NCBI GenBank assembly: GCA_054601695.1
Contig: BAAHQB010000052.1
Span: 744,001 to 808,000, forward strand
Source: Amorphochlora amoebiformis
Taxonomy: Eukaryota > Cercozoa > Chlorarachniophyceae
DNA length: 64,000 nucleotides
Reading direction: 5' to 3'
Shown here: positions 25,674 through 40,426 of the stretch, piece by piece
How the letters are laid out: each line of letters opens with the position of its first letter
Position numbering within the stretch: position 1 is the first letter of the stretch
Program-made: the position numbers and the translations under genes
The notes under the pieces: generated by a model
The model's input: only the letters and a program-made list of their open reading frames with translations
Told to the model about the DNA's origin: nothing
Databases searched by the model: none

Positions 25674-26985
25674 GTATATACATATATATATGTATACCTA
25701 CAAATACATATATATATATATATTTATGTATATATATTCAATAACAATGTAGTCCACACGAACCTCAACCCCAAGTCTAATGTGTGTGTTGTGTAAATAT
25801 AAATATATAGCTTTTCTCTTAATGTGTGTCTTAATTGCGTGTAAATATAAATATATATAGCTTTTCTCTTAATGTGTGTGTTGTGTGGAAATTTAAATAT
25901 ATAGCTTTTCTCTTAATGTGTGTGTTGTGTGTAAGTATAAATATATAGCTTTTCTCTTAATGTGTGTGTTGTGTGTACCCGAGCTCCAACCCTAACTCTA
26001 ATCCAAAGAGAGTCAATGGTCCTCGGACTAAAAAATGCTGAATAATCTGATCCTAACCCTAACCGAGTCAATGGTCCTCGGACTAGGACATGCTGAATAA
26101 TCGGATCCTAACCCAAAGATTCGCAAAGCCTTGAGGTCGCTAGCCTTACAAACGTATGTGTCGGAAAAGAAGGCATTTACTTCGAAAGACGAAAGTTATT
26201 TTTTCACCTCTCTCTCTCTCTTTCTCTCTAGTTTTGCATTTGTAATTTTGTGAAATCAGTCTCTCTCTAATCTTGTGGGTGTGTGAAATTACGTGATGTA
26301 TGTACATAACCCTAACCCTAGCTATTTAACCGAGTCAATGGTCCTTGGACTAAGACATGATGAATAATCTGAATAATGTGCACGTGGTTTATGCGAACCA
26401 CTGTTTTTTTTTCTCTCTCTAATCTTGTGGGTGTGTGAAATTACGTGATGTACATAACCCTAACCCTAGGTACTAACCGAGTCAATGGTCCTTGGACTAA
26501 GACATGCTGAATATTCTGATCCTAACCCTAACCCTAACCCTAACCCTAACCCTAACCCTAACCCTAACTCTAACCCTAACCCTAACCCTAACCGAGCCAA
26601 TGGTCCTTGGACTAAGACATGGTGAATAATCTGATCCTAACCCTAACCGAGTCAATGTTCCTTGGAGTAAGACATGGTGAATATTCTGATCCTAACCTTA
26701 ACCCTAACCCTAACCCTAACCCTCACCCTAACCCTAACCCTCACCCTAACCCTAACCCTAACCCTAACCCTAACCCCAACCGAGTCAATGGTCCTTGACT
26801 AAGACATAGTGAATATTCTGATCCTAACCCTAACCGAGTCAATGGTCCTTGGACTAAGACATGCTGAATATTCTGATCCTAGCTAATGTCCAGATGGCGC
26901 CGTCTCGAGGGAAGCTGAGAACATATCGAGTGGTGGTGAATAATATGTATTTGTATGTATGTGTATGTATGTATATATATGCACA

Positions 26986-27017
<32 letters not shown>

Positions 27018-27235
27018 GATTTATGCACATATCTGTATAATATATATATATACCTAATTATATATATATATATATATATATGTATATTACATGTATACTA
27101 CGTATTATATGTATGTATGTATATAGATTTATACATGTATATGTATATTTGTATATATAATATGTATAGATTTATACATGTATGTATATATATATGTAGA
27201 TATACATGTGTATATTTATGTATGTATATATAATA

Positions 27236-27279
<44 letters not shown>

Positions 27280-27351
27280 CTTGTGTATAAGTACTAAAAG
27301 GAATTTATGTGTATGTTCCTATGCACAAGAAAATATGTATTATATACATGT

Positions 27352-27400
<49 letters not shown>

Positions 27401-28194
27401 ATATATTCTCAAACTATTTTCATATGTTCATGCATGTTACACATATTTATACATGTACATACACTTACATATACATATATAAATATATATGCATATATAT
27501 ATATATATATATATTATATATGTATATATATATATATTTATATTTGTATATATATATATATATATGTATATATAAATACATATGTATGTTTTACAAACAG
27601 AAACACATATACACATATGTCAATATTTATATACATACATATGTGTATATATATATAAATATACGTATACACATATATATATATTATATATATGTATACA
27701 TATGTACATATGTATCCATTATGTGTATATATATATATATTTATACGTATGTATAAATACAAATATATTAACATAGATGCATGCTTACATGTACATGTAT
27801 CTATATATCATATTCATGTTATTATGTACATACATACATATATACATATATATATACATATATATGTACAATTATATACATATACCAATACATACCATAC
27901 TCCAAACTCCACCCAGATTCAAAGTCGAGATCGAGAAGAGAAAAACAGAAATCCGTAAGCAAATCTCTCTCTTGCTCTCTTTCTCTAATAAACTGATTTA
28001 AACCGTATAATACATCTTGGACAGTATTCCCTCTCTCAAGCTCTCCCTGTTAATACTTCTCGATTGCAACCTGTACTAATGTATGAATGTATTTATGGAT
28101 GTATATGTATCTGTGTATGTATGTGTATGGATGTTTGTATATGTATGTATATGTATGTATGTATGTATGTATATGTATGTATGTATGTATGTCC

Positions 28195-28243
<49 letters not shown>

Positions 28244-28921
28244 TATGTGAGATTTACGTATAATATATACATATACATATATATATATATATGTATATAA
28301 TATATATATATATATATATACATATTTATACATTTGTGTATATATATTTATATATGTATACATACATACATATACATATATATATATATATACACATATA
28401 CATACACGAGGCTCTCCATCTACAGCTATCTCTCTCTCTCTCTCTCTCCTCCAACCAACCTATTTATCCATCTATCTCTCTGGATATCTCTCTCCCCCCT
28501 TCTCTCTTTCCCTCTTATCTCCCCCTCTTATATAATATATATATATAATCTTACATATGTATATACTTTTAATGCAATCCTTATATATATATATATATAT
28601 ATACATGTACGTTTAATGTAATCCTAACCTTAACCAGAAGTAAACCAAAACATGGTTGTCACTCATCGTGACCCTTAAGAGGTCACGAAAACAACCCCAG
28701 AAGTTGATCAGAAACCTCTTAGCTGGGGAAGTGATCAGAAACCTTTTAGCTTGTTATGCTAAACTAATCAAGCCCAAAGCGAGTCTCATAACTCTCTCAG
28801 CTGAAGTCTGCAACACTGACCGAAGCTTGAAACCTGTTTGATAACCCTGTTAGCTGGGGACAAGACCTTCGGGAAGGGTTTCGAGAGGGATTGGAGGTTA
28901 TATTGCTCTCTGATATGTGTG

Positions 28922-28966
<45 letters not shown>

Positions 28967-29138
28967 TTGTGTGTGTGTGTGGCATGTGTATATGTATTGT
29001 ATATACATATGTACATATGTGTATATTTATATGTGTATGTATATATGTATATATATATATATATATGTATATTATATGTGTGTGTTTGTATGTGAATATA
29101 TATAATTACAAATGTATGCAATTATATATGTATACATG

Positions 29139-29173
<35 letters not shown>

Positions 29174-29577
29174 CATATATACACATATATATATATATAC
29201 ATTTATACAGTACACATATATATACATATATACAATTTATATTTACATATGTGTGCATATACAGAAACATAACATATGTAACATATCATATCTACATATG
29301 TATGTGTGCGTGTGCGTGTGTGTGTGTATATATATATATTAGTCTACATATATATACATATGTGTGTTTGAAAATATTATTGTACATTTTTCGGGATATG
29401 TACACACATAATTCCATTATGGTACATATTTATTATGTACAACATTATAGGATTTCTTAAGATTATTGTAAATAGGTAGCAGGACTGGATTTCCGGAGAA
29501 GAAATCCCGAAAGAACAGCCAGGAAGACGGAGAGTGGAAATGACGACTTCGTACCGAGTACTCTAGGTACTTACTAG
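22709..29577 (+). CDS. THEP1/NTPCR-type nucleoside triphosphatase (P-loop)
   Basis: Exons: 22709-22804, 22932-22988, 23592-23684, 24317-24389, 24700-24768, 25186-25277 and 25580-25636, all in phase, giving 179 residues that match the NTPCR family from end to end. Walker A is GQPGSGKTT at residues 17-25. [19 protein letters not shown] and the Walker B segment [12 protein letters not shown] follow in family order. Near the end, [12 protein letters not shown] matches the family's last helix. The family hydrolyses NTPs to NDPs; its cell role is poorly known. The C-terminus is uncertain. In-phase exons at 26894-26946, 27917-27954 and 29480-29577 would add a charged tail and a TAG stop (241 residues). 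An alternative last acceptor at 29476 gives a TGA at 29541-29543. These tail exons could instead belong to another small gene. Head to head with threonine dehydratase. Confidence 0.88.
22989..25185. repeat. THEP1 introns 2-5 with TA/TATG tracts and one TTAGGG block
   Basis: Introns are (TA)n and (TATG)n. At 24928-25000 the intron has a block of telomere-type TTAGGG repeats on the + strand with variants (TTAGGGG, TTGGGG, TTACGG). The long Tyr/Ile/Val open frames across 23700-24250 are the repeat translated. Confidence 0.85.
25637..26893. repeat. Composite satellite: 45-55 bp tandem repeat, CCCTAA blocks and cassette copies
   Basis: Positions 25775-25975 carry about five copies of a unit containing AAATATAAATATATAGCTTT and TCTCTTAATGTGTG. 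From 25990 to 26880 CCCTAA telomere-type runs alternate with eight copies of a cassette containing GTCAATGGTCCTCGGACTAA (or CCTTGGACT), starting near 26010, 26064, 26331, 26475, 26591, 26649, 26779 and 26835. A short duplicated segment (CTCTAATCTTGTGGGTGTGT, then GAAATTACGTGATGTA) occurs at 26265-26305 and 26415-26450. Positions 26105-26200 are unique with an open + frame but no splice support. Confidence 0.85.
26947..29479. other. TA/TATG-rich stretch between putative THEP1 tail exons
   Basis: Mostly (TA)n, (TATG)n and (TG)n, with CT-rich patches at 28425-28530. A unique island at 28620-28900 contains a partial duplication (TGATCAGAAACCTxTTAGCT at about 28707 and 28732) and a 61-codon open frame on +. 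I could not link that frame to a gene. Confidence 0.6.
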
Positions 29578-30294
29578 GTGATTCCACTCAAGTATCAAAA
29601 CAGTTCTGGAGTTATGCATAGTATATAGTCGCATAATCTAGATAATTCAATCTAAGTTGTAATAGTATCTGAGTAAGGTATTGTCACGGTATCTAGAGAG
29701 AAGTATCTCCTAGATGTTCTCTAGTGTTCTGCATGTACTAGACTAGTAGATGTAGTACTACTATTACTAGTACTCTACATTACAGCATTATAGATATAGA
29801 CCCTAGAGACCGTAGCCTAGCCAGTTGACGTACGAGCCAAGTCTAGTAGTAAACTAGGTCTAGTAGGTAGACAGTTTAACTTAGCCAAAGTTTAAATAAT
29901 CTAGGGTAATACTAATATTCAACTTTTTTCAGAAGTTCACATCCTAAAGAAGAGAACGCTCAGACAGCAAGCCCTAATCCGCGCTCAAACCGAGCGCTTC
30001 ACAATATTGCCATCCGATGCGTCCATAATTTCAGAACCAATATGAAACTATCCTTTAATAGACTAACCGTGACGCCGCAAATGAGGGCAGCTCTGACAAC
30101 TTCCTCCGCCTTTACAGACTTCATCCATTCGTTTGGTTGTCAGAGCGCAACATCTCATCGCGAGGCCTACGGGTAATTGTCACTGGTTTGTGTGTGTGTG
30201 TGTGTGGTGTGTGTGTGTGGTGTGCCGTGTGTTTGGGGTACGGATTATTACTGGTTTGTTGTTTTGTTTTTAATGTTTGGGTGATATTTGGGGT
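29578..30294. other. Convergent intergenic region with a second CTAG/GTAC-rich island
   Basis: Positions about 29560-29920 repeat the style of the 790-1640 island: many CTAG, GTAC, TACTAGTA and TCTAGA words, no open frame. Positions 29930-30180 are plain sequence; 30188-30222 is (GT)n. This spacer lies downstream of both the + THEP1 gene and the - eRF1 gene. Confidence 0.6.
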
Positions 30295-30539
30295 TTAGCA
30301 GAAGGCAGCCTCGATGTCGTCCAGCTCACTGTCGTCATCATCGTCGCTGGATGAATCCGAGTCTGAATGTAACATGCATAAAAATTTATGTATGAATAAA
30401 TATATGCAAAATTTAGAAGATACACATACATATCTTTATGCAGAAATACGACACCTTCATTAAAGTCGACTTTAAATTCGTCGACTTGTTGGCTAGTCGG
30501 CACGAAACGGTACCTATATATATATATACACATATATAT

Positions 30540-30583
<44 letters not shown>

Positions 30584-30836
30584 TACAAATATTTTTTTTT
30601 TAGATATACATACATATAATATACAACTATACCGATAGATTATTAATGTATAATACCCATATATTCAGATGCATGTATGTGTTCTGTGTATGTACTGGGT
30701 ACATGTGAATACATTTGTAGGTGAGGTAATACCGTGTGATAGCAGCGATACCACCAAAACCCATAATGAATTGCTGGCCTGGAGGTTATTGATATACATA
30801 TTATATATATATATATGTGTGTATATATATATTATG

Positions 30837-30869
<33 letters not shown>

Positions 30870-30980
30870 GTTATGCATACACATATAGACACATTACACG
30901 TACACATAAAGACACATTATGCATATTATATACATACACAAATATGTATTTTTACATATTTAAATGTATATATACATATT

Positions 30981-31011
<31 letters not shown>

Positions 31012-31106
31012 TATATTATATATATATATATATATATATATGTATTGAAATTGAGACCTAGTCCACCGCGACCAGTTATAAGCTCAACCTGAGCGCCATA
31101 CCTGTT

Positions 31107-31151
<45 letters not shown>

Positions 31152-31174
31152 CTTTTAAAAACGTAATGTATATT

Positions 31175-31212
<38 letters not shown>

Positions 31213-31271
31213 AATATGTATCTATATATATACATATATATACATATATATATATATAAGTATGTGTACAT

Positions 31272-31312
<41 letters not shown>

Positions 31313-32444
31313 GCGCACATGGATGTGTAGATGTGTAAATGTGAATGTCATATATACACAGACACAACACATATTTACACATACACGTACAATATATATA
31401 TATAATATATATATATGTACAGATATACATATATATATGTATATATATATATATATATATATGTCGTACTTTTCTTTGGCATGTTCAAGAGCCCAATCGA
31501 CAAACGAAATCACGTCCACAATCCGTAGCTTTCCCTCTATATATATATCTATATATAACATATATCTACATATGTAAAATCATAATATGTTTACATCGGA
31601 AAGTTAGATTAAACATTATGTACGTAAAATATATTCACATATATACAGAAATAAGCATCATATATTCACCTTTCTCGATAGTGTGGCGAATGGCGTCCAT
31701 CTCCTTGTCAGATGACACATGATAGAAAACACGCTGCATGTATATAGATAAATTATATATATGTACGTATAGATTATATGTAATATGTATATATTTATGT
31801 ATATGTATATATTTATATATATTCAATGACGTAGATTATATATATATCATATATAATTCATCATAGATGACATCACCTTGGTGTCCTGTTTGTATGTACA
31901 TGGATATTAAATATATGCATATAATATATATATATATATATATATATACATCTAGTATCATGCACTATATAAAAATATATATATAATTCCTCACCTTGGC
32001 GTCCTGTTTGTATGCAAATGGATATTAAATATATTCATATAAAAAAATGTGTGTATACATTTAGTATCATGTAGATGATATATATATATATATATATATC
32101 ATAATATATAATTCATCATAGATGACACCTCTCTCTTGTTCTCCGTCCTTCCTCTCCTCATCTCTCTCTTTCTCTCTCCCCTCTCTCCTCATCTCTCTCT
32201 TTCTCTCTCCCCTCTCTCCTCATCTCTCTCTCCCTCTCCCTTTCACTCTCATCCTTCCTCCCTCTCTCCCTCCCTCTCCCTTTCGCTCTCATTCTTCCTC
32301 CCTCTCTCCCTCCCCCTGGAATATAGTACAGCGTACGCATCACCTTGGTGTCCTGTGACCCACCCTGACGCCCATTCTTCCTCCCTCCTTTGATTCTCTC
32401 CCTATAAGTACAAAATACATGTATACACACATATATTTCTATAT

Positions 32445-32475
<31 letters not shown>

Positions 32476-32559
32476 TGATACCTCCTTTGATTCTCCCCCA
32501 TGAATATACAAAATGCAAAATACATGTATACACACATATATTTCTATATACATACATAT

Positions 32560-32616
<57 letters not shown>

Positions 32617-32693
32617 ATACCTCCTTTGATTCTCCCCCTATGAATATACAAAATGCAAAATACATGTATACACAAATATTTCTATATACATAC

Positions 32694-32739
<46 letters not shown>

Positions 32740-32976
32740 ATGAATAAGTACATAGAAGTATACCAAAACCGTGGTTACCGGTACAGACACAATATATATT
32801 AGACAAGTGTGTACATAATATATATATATATATATATAATATATATATATATATAATATATATATATATAATATATGTATGTTTGTTATATACATGGGCG
32901 TGTAATTGTGCAAACAGTACATACATGTGTAATACATAACTATATATATATATGTATATATATATTTTATTGTATA

Positions 32977-33013
<37 letters not shown>

Positions 33014-33216
33014 GTATATATATATACCTCTTTGAATCTCTGGTTTCGTCGGATTTTACAAAGCGTTGGGCGCATACAAGAGTCTGATAACGTGGTTACC
33101 ATTTCAAAATTACACAATGTGATATACCTAGAAAAATACATATATATATATGTATGTATGTATATGTATTATGTACACACACACACATACACATATATAT
33201 ATATATATGTATATAC

Positions 33217-33253
<37 letters not shown>

Positions 33254-34236
33254 ATATCCTCATTCCTATGTAAATGTCTGCTCGAATTTAGTGTATACAA
33301 CCATTAGATTCTTGTGTACCGATTTGTAACATCCTGATATACTACGCTTACAAACCTTGTATTTAGATATAATACGCCTACAATCCTTGTATTCAGATAT
33401 AATACGCTTACAAACCTTGTATTCAGATATAATACGCTTACAAACCTTGTATTTAGATATAATACTCATAATAAACCTTGTATTTAGATATAATACGCCT
33501 ACAATCCTTGTATTCAGATATAATACGCTTACAAACCTTGCATTTAGATGTAATACTCTTTACAAACCTTGTATTTAGATACAATACGCTTACAAATCCT
33601 GTATTTAGATATAATACGCTTGCAAACCTTGTATTTAGACTTCTCAGCGATGAGAAGCATTTCAACGGACCCGCCTTCCAGAGCCTAAACGTGAAACTAT
33701 ACATGAGACATATTTCTGGTCATATATAGTTTATGTATTGTACATACATATATATATATATATATATGTTTAAATATCTGTATATATAAAGTAGAGCTTG
33801 TTGTATTAAGTTTATGTACAGTGCTTATTGTACGTACATATACATACATATCTGTGTATATATTATAGAGCTTGTCATATATTAAGTCTATGTACAGAGC
33901 TTGTTGTACATACATGTATATATACATATATGTTTAAATATCTGTGTATGCGCTGAAAAAACTTGAAGATGTAAAGTTATATATAACATATTTTTACATG
34001 TGTATTTAAGTATATCTATATATGGATATACATGCACATAACACATGAATACATCCACTGATATGTATATTTCGTACTTAGTTATAATACAAAATTCATA
34101 TCTCATATATATATATATATATATTTTGTATATATATATGATATATATATATATATATATACTTCTGCAGAATATATATATATATATGTATATATAATAA
34201 TAATTTATATATATATATATATATATATAATAATAA

Positions 34237-34274
<38 letters not shown>

Positions 34275-35160
34275 ACACCTCAAACGTATCTTTTGCACCT
34301 AGCGCATACTCGTTCGTGTCCCTGCTAATCTTCTTGAACTAATTATATATCATATAGATGTATATATACATCTATATATAAATATATACATATATGTACA
34401 CACAATGTATATTAAGAGTATATATCTATGCATACGTAAATATGTATATACATACCTAAATATATGCATGTGTTTTTATGTATATATATATATGTATTTG
34501 TATACATATACATATATATATATATATATATGATGTATATATATTAGAATCCCTATTGATCTCCTTGTAGTATAATACAATAACATAATTTATCTGTATA
34601 CACACATGATTACTACCAAAGCTTCAAGCATTTTCATCTCTTGGACATGTCTTAGCTGATTGGGATTACTTTCGAATTAGAACCCGATTTATTCAACGAG
34701 AGGAAAAAAAGAGAAGAGAGAGAGAAGAAAAAAAAAGAGAGAAAGAGGGAAGAGAGAATCGAAAGAGAGACAGAGAAAGAGACTGAGAAAAATTCAAGGG
34801 GTGAGAGAGGAGTAAAAGAGAGGCAGAGAGAGCAGAAAAGGAAGAAAAACGATTGAAAAAGCTGATGATGCCAGGTTAGAATTAAAGAGAGAGAGAGAGC
34901 GGAAATGAGGGTTAGATTGTGGCACATGTAATATATATATATATCTATATATATATATACAGAGCGGAGAAGGAAGAGAAACAAAAGAGAAACAAATGAG
35001 AATGCTGACAAGGCAACGTTAGGATTGAGGAAAGAGGAGAGAGAGAGAGAGCGGAAATGCGGTTTAGATAATATACACGTGTCAAAGGTGATGCGCAAAT
35101 GTACCTGTCCCAATACTTGCGTGCACTTTTTAACCTGGAATATTACATGTACAAATATAT

Positions 35161-35193
<33 letters not shown>

Positions 35194-35608
35194 TTGTATA
35201 TATTTACGATTAAGTATATTTGTATATGTGCACAGGCATAATATCTACACATATATACCTCTAAAGACACACACACACACACACATATATATATACATAC
35301 GTATATATATATATATATATTTAATTAATACAGTGTCACAACTATACTAGTTGTAAGTACGTTATTTATACCGTCTCCTTAAGTCCTGCTGTAAACGGAT
35401 AGCTCACATCGATTATCTTTAGCTAATGTTAAATGATATATAAATATGATATTTGTATATACAGATACATGCACATATTATATTTGTGATATATATGTGT
35501 ATAAAAATATGTATATGAACATCTTACAGAGATTTTTTGTAAATCATATGTGTAATATATATATATATATATATTTATAAGGATATATATATATATATAT
35601 ATATAAAA

Positions 35609-35677
<69 letters not shown>

Positions 35678-35720
35678 GAGTATATATATCTGCATGCGAA
35701 TAATACACACACACACACAT

Positions 35721-35753
<33 letters not shown>

Positions 35754-35834
35754 TGTACATACATAACTAAATAATCAAAAGTGTACCAGGTTGTTTTGAA
35801 TCTCCTTGACGAGTTTAGGGTGAGCTGCAACCTG

Positions 35835-35865
<31 letters not shown>

Positions 35866-35895
35866 CATATATATATATATGTATATGTACATGTT

Positions 35896-35928
<33 letters not shown>

Positions 35929-36676
35929 GTATGTGTACATATATGTATATGTTTACAATGCACATTGCATATGAATGTATCAGAATCTATAAATATGAGG
36001 GTAAATAATAGGAAAATATAAGTCTATATAATATCGTGGAAACAGGTTACCATTAGATCTAAACACCACCACATTATATTGTGGGTTTTTTAGAGAGTAT
36101 CTTCCCATCGAATTTCCACCATCATTTGGGCGTTTTTATCCAAAATACACATTTCGGTTGGATAAAGACAAAAATACCTTCATCATTTTTCTAGATGCAT
36201 ACGATTAAGGTCAAAATGTTCAACATGTTACTAGTAGGGCTTAGGTCATGTTACCCTATAACCCTAATGGTAACCTAAATCATACTGGCAACCTATTGGT
36301 AACCCCACTGGTAACCTATTGATAACCTCACTGGTAACCTAAACCCTAAATCCTGTTGGTAACCACTCGTAACCTAAACCCTAAACCCTGTTGGTAAACC
36401 CCAAATGATAACCTAAATCCCAAACCCGTCTGATAACCTAAACCCTTTTAGTGATCTAATCCTTCTAGCGTACAAATTTAGGTATATTTGTGACATATTA
36501 AATGGTTTGATGCGGAAAAAGTGTAACGTCTTTAAAATATTAATAATATATCGGCTGTTATGAACCTCGTTCTTCAGCGGCCCAGGTCCGGAGAGGATAA
36601 AGGACGCGAACCTGTCGGAAATAATACATCTTTTTATATGTTTCCGTTGTATATATACATATGTACATACATATAT

Positions 36677-36712
<36 letters not shown>

Positions 36713-37528
36713 AATTATACATTGTTGTATATACATATATATATATATATTATACATTATATGTTCCCATTCATTTTCATAAAGTATCTAGATACCTGGG
36801 AGCGTGAGCCTTGCGGTCGACAAACAGGGCGTTTAGTTCATCAACCGTCCTGATGGGGGGTCAAAAGCACAGTCATACAACATATATATATATATATGTA
36901 ATATACATATATTCACATCTATGTATTCAGCATGCAAACATAATCTAAGTTGATATTTATGTGGTTCATCCTACAACGTGTCACTATCTGATGTGAAAAG
37001 GTATATACCTGGCGACGTAGGCCTTCCGCTCGTTAAATACGCTCACGTTGGAAGCGAGGGGCGCTCTGTGTTAATATGTATGGAGTATGCTTGTATGTTT
37101 TTGTATGTATTATATACGAAGCATATTACATGTATTTTAAGTATACATATATATATATATATATATAAATATGTGTATGTATATATATGTTTATATATAT
37201 TATGAAATATATATATATATATATACATATATCTCAAATTGTTAATGTACACATGAACAAAAATATGCATAAACACACATGTTTTTATTTTTTGCACAGA
37301 TGCATATGTACATACAATATACATGTGTATTGCTTATTTTTATTTTTTGCAAAGATATTAAAAGGCAAGCGGTCGATGTAATGTAATGTAACCTGTCCTC
37401 CTTTAGCGTGTTTCTTCGGGAGGCGAACAGAGGTTTTCTTCAGTACCTGAGATCAAAATATAAGGATATATTTGTATATTTGTAGATATACACTCGACTG
37501 TATATATAGAAATATACATACATATATA

Positions 37529-37559
<31 letters not shown>

Positions 37560-37896
37560 TATGTATATATGTATATATATTATATGTATACATAAACATA
37601 TATATATATATATATATATATGTTTATAAATATATATACATCCAACGTACATATGTCTACGTGAATAAGGTACATTATAAGTTGTATATGCATGTATTAC
37701 CTATGCACAGACACATACAAATACATCATGTATTAAAGCTATACTGTACAAGTACGAGTATATATGTTTTTTAAAATGAAATAGATAAAAAAAGTTATGT
37801 CTGTTTTTTAAAATGGACAAAAAAAGTTAAGTTACGTTTACCTTCGGGCCCTTGTGTCCCGTGAGACTGGCGAACAGGGTACCTACAGTCGAGTAA

Positions 37897-37980
<84 letters not shown>

Positions 37981-38293
37981 GATTACATATGTATGAAAAA
38001 TCCACGCATCATGTATAACATATACACATACACATATATATATACATATATATATGCATATATATATATATATATACATATATATATGTAGTTATATATA
38101 TGCATGTACATGTGAAAATATAGAACCATATATACATATAGATAACATTACATAAATACAATAATGACCTGTCCCGCTAACGACCGCAATCCCACACGTG
38201 TTTTTGGGGTCCGCTGAAGTAATATATTCAATAAATTTGTCTTACATCAAACATACCAAAATATATGTATTTTCTTAATGAAAATATACACAC

Positions 38294-38355
<62 letters not shown>

Positions 38356-38440
38356 AGTGTGGTATTACATTGGGTCATAGCCTCGAGAGGCGTGAGATGA
38401 AACTCCGAGTTGCCTAAATATTGAAAAAGCCGTAAATCTT

Positions 38441-38475
<35 letters not shown>

Positions 38476-38600
38476 GTAATTACATATTATATACGCATAT
38501 AACTTATTTAATATATATAGGCATATAGATATGCATCCATCTGTATGCAATCTTGTTGTTTATTTAAAAAACAAATATATCTATATATGTATTATATATA

Positions 38601-38658
<58 letters not shown>

Positions 38659-38761
38659 TGTACAAATTAATTATAATGTATGCGTATGTATGTATATCTT
38701 ACAGCTGTAGATAGGAGAGTCGATCTTCTTGGGTGGCCCGATCACAGTAGTAGTCGTCTAC

Positions 38762-38794
<33 letters not shown>

Positions 38795-38974
38795 GTATAT
38801 ATATATAATATTATATATATATATATATGTATATAATATATATATATGTATATTACGTAATATTTTTCATCTATATTATATATTTATATGATATATAATA
38901 TATATATGTATATATTTTATACATATATATATATATATATATATTATAAAATCTACAATACGTAATATTTTTCA

Positions 38975-39016
<42 letters not shown>

Positions 39017-39387
39017 CATATAATTAATCTACAATGTTCAATTTATACAAATATATATACGAAGGCTCTTCTTCAGAAGATTATATTATATTATATGTAT
39101 ATATATATATATTGTATATTCTATGCATATGTGCATATGCATATTGCACAATAAAATGAAAAATAACAGTTCATATTTGATTACATATTATAGCCACAAT
39201 TACATATTCATTTATACGTACATGAAAATAGTATGTATTTTATTATATACTTCATGCCACATATACATGCTAATTTAGTACATTGGATACCTTAGAGGTC
39301 GACACATCCACTCCAGAAAACACCTGTATTTAATAGATATGTGAGAAAATATAATCTTTATATATATATATATATGTAGATATATAT

Positions 39388-39467
<80 letters not shown>

Positions 39468-39531
39468 TATATATATATAAATATATATATCATATATATA
39501 TATATATATATAATATACATATATAATATAC

Positions 39532-39566
<35 letters not shown>

Positions 39567-40310
39567 TTTTACATGCATAGATAACTAAATTGTATGCATG
39601 AAAATGGTACAATACTACGACATTTTAGAGATTCCAACAGGACAATGTATATGATTACAATGCGAACATGACATGTGTATCAATGTCAGCGAATTCGTGT
39701 AATCATACTGCAATTCCGTTGGAGGGAGGGATCTTAAGAGACTTCAACCGAGCCAAGATCGATCGAAGAGCGTCCTGAATTCAATGTGTATATTGGATAC
39801 AGGGATAAATAGAATGCGAAGGTGGCTGGTTTGTTTACACGTGTGTTTACAGTGTATGTATGATGTAGGAATGTGTTGCGATATACGACCTGAACACGGT
39901 GCCTGGTTTCACTAGACTTGATGTTGGAAGCGATTCCGAGTTCCTGGAATATTGCAAATATACATATATATATATATGTACATGTATATATAAATGTATA
40001 AATGAAACCTATTCCCCTCCCCTTATTTTATACGTATTTCTGAATAATACATATATATATATATTATATATATATATATATATTCATATGGATGTGTGCA
40101 TGCAAAATAAAAGAAATCGTACTAGAATACATACTAAACCTCATCGAATTTGGCATCCATTGTGTCACTTGAAATAAAGTAACATGTGAGAGGCTAGTCA
40201 TTCGATTAATATTCGTGATTTGTTAATGTGCGTACGTCTGAGAGCTTTTTAGTCATTCGGTTAAGATGAGGAAGAGTGCCAGGAACGTACACAGACACCA
40301 GAGTAGTTCT

Positions 40311-40371
<61 letters not shown>

Positions 40372-40375
40372 TATA

Positions 40376-40426
<51 letters not shown>

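Noticed and set aside
26520-26775. True chromosome end
   Set aside because: The CCCTAA blocks are short, interrupted by cassettes and unique DNA, occur in both orientations, and lie within introns of genes that continue on both sides.
28656-28841. 61-codon + frame starting [16 protein letters not shown]
   Set aside because: The region contains an internal direct repeat and no splice support; it cannot be linked to a neighbouring exon.
40138-40186. Extra eRF1 exon reading DTMDAKFDE before the NIKS exon
   Set aside because: Exon 3 joins exon 4 directly in phase (LSD to [10 protein letters not shown]) and matches the family without a gap; including this piece breaks the phase or adds residues.
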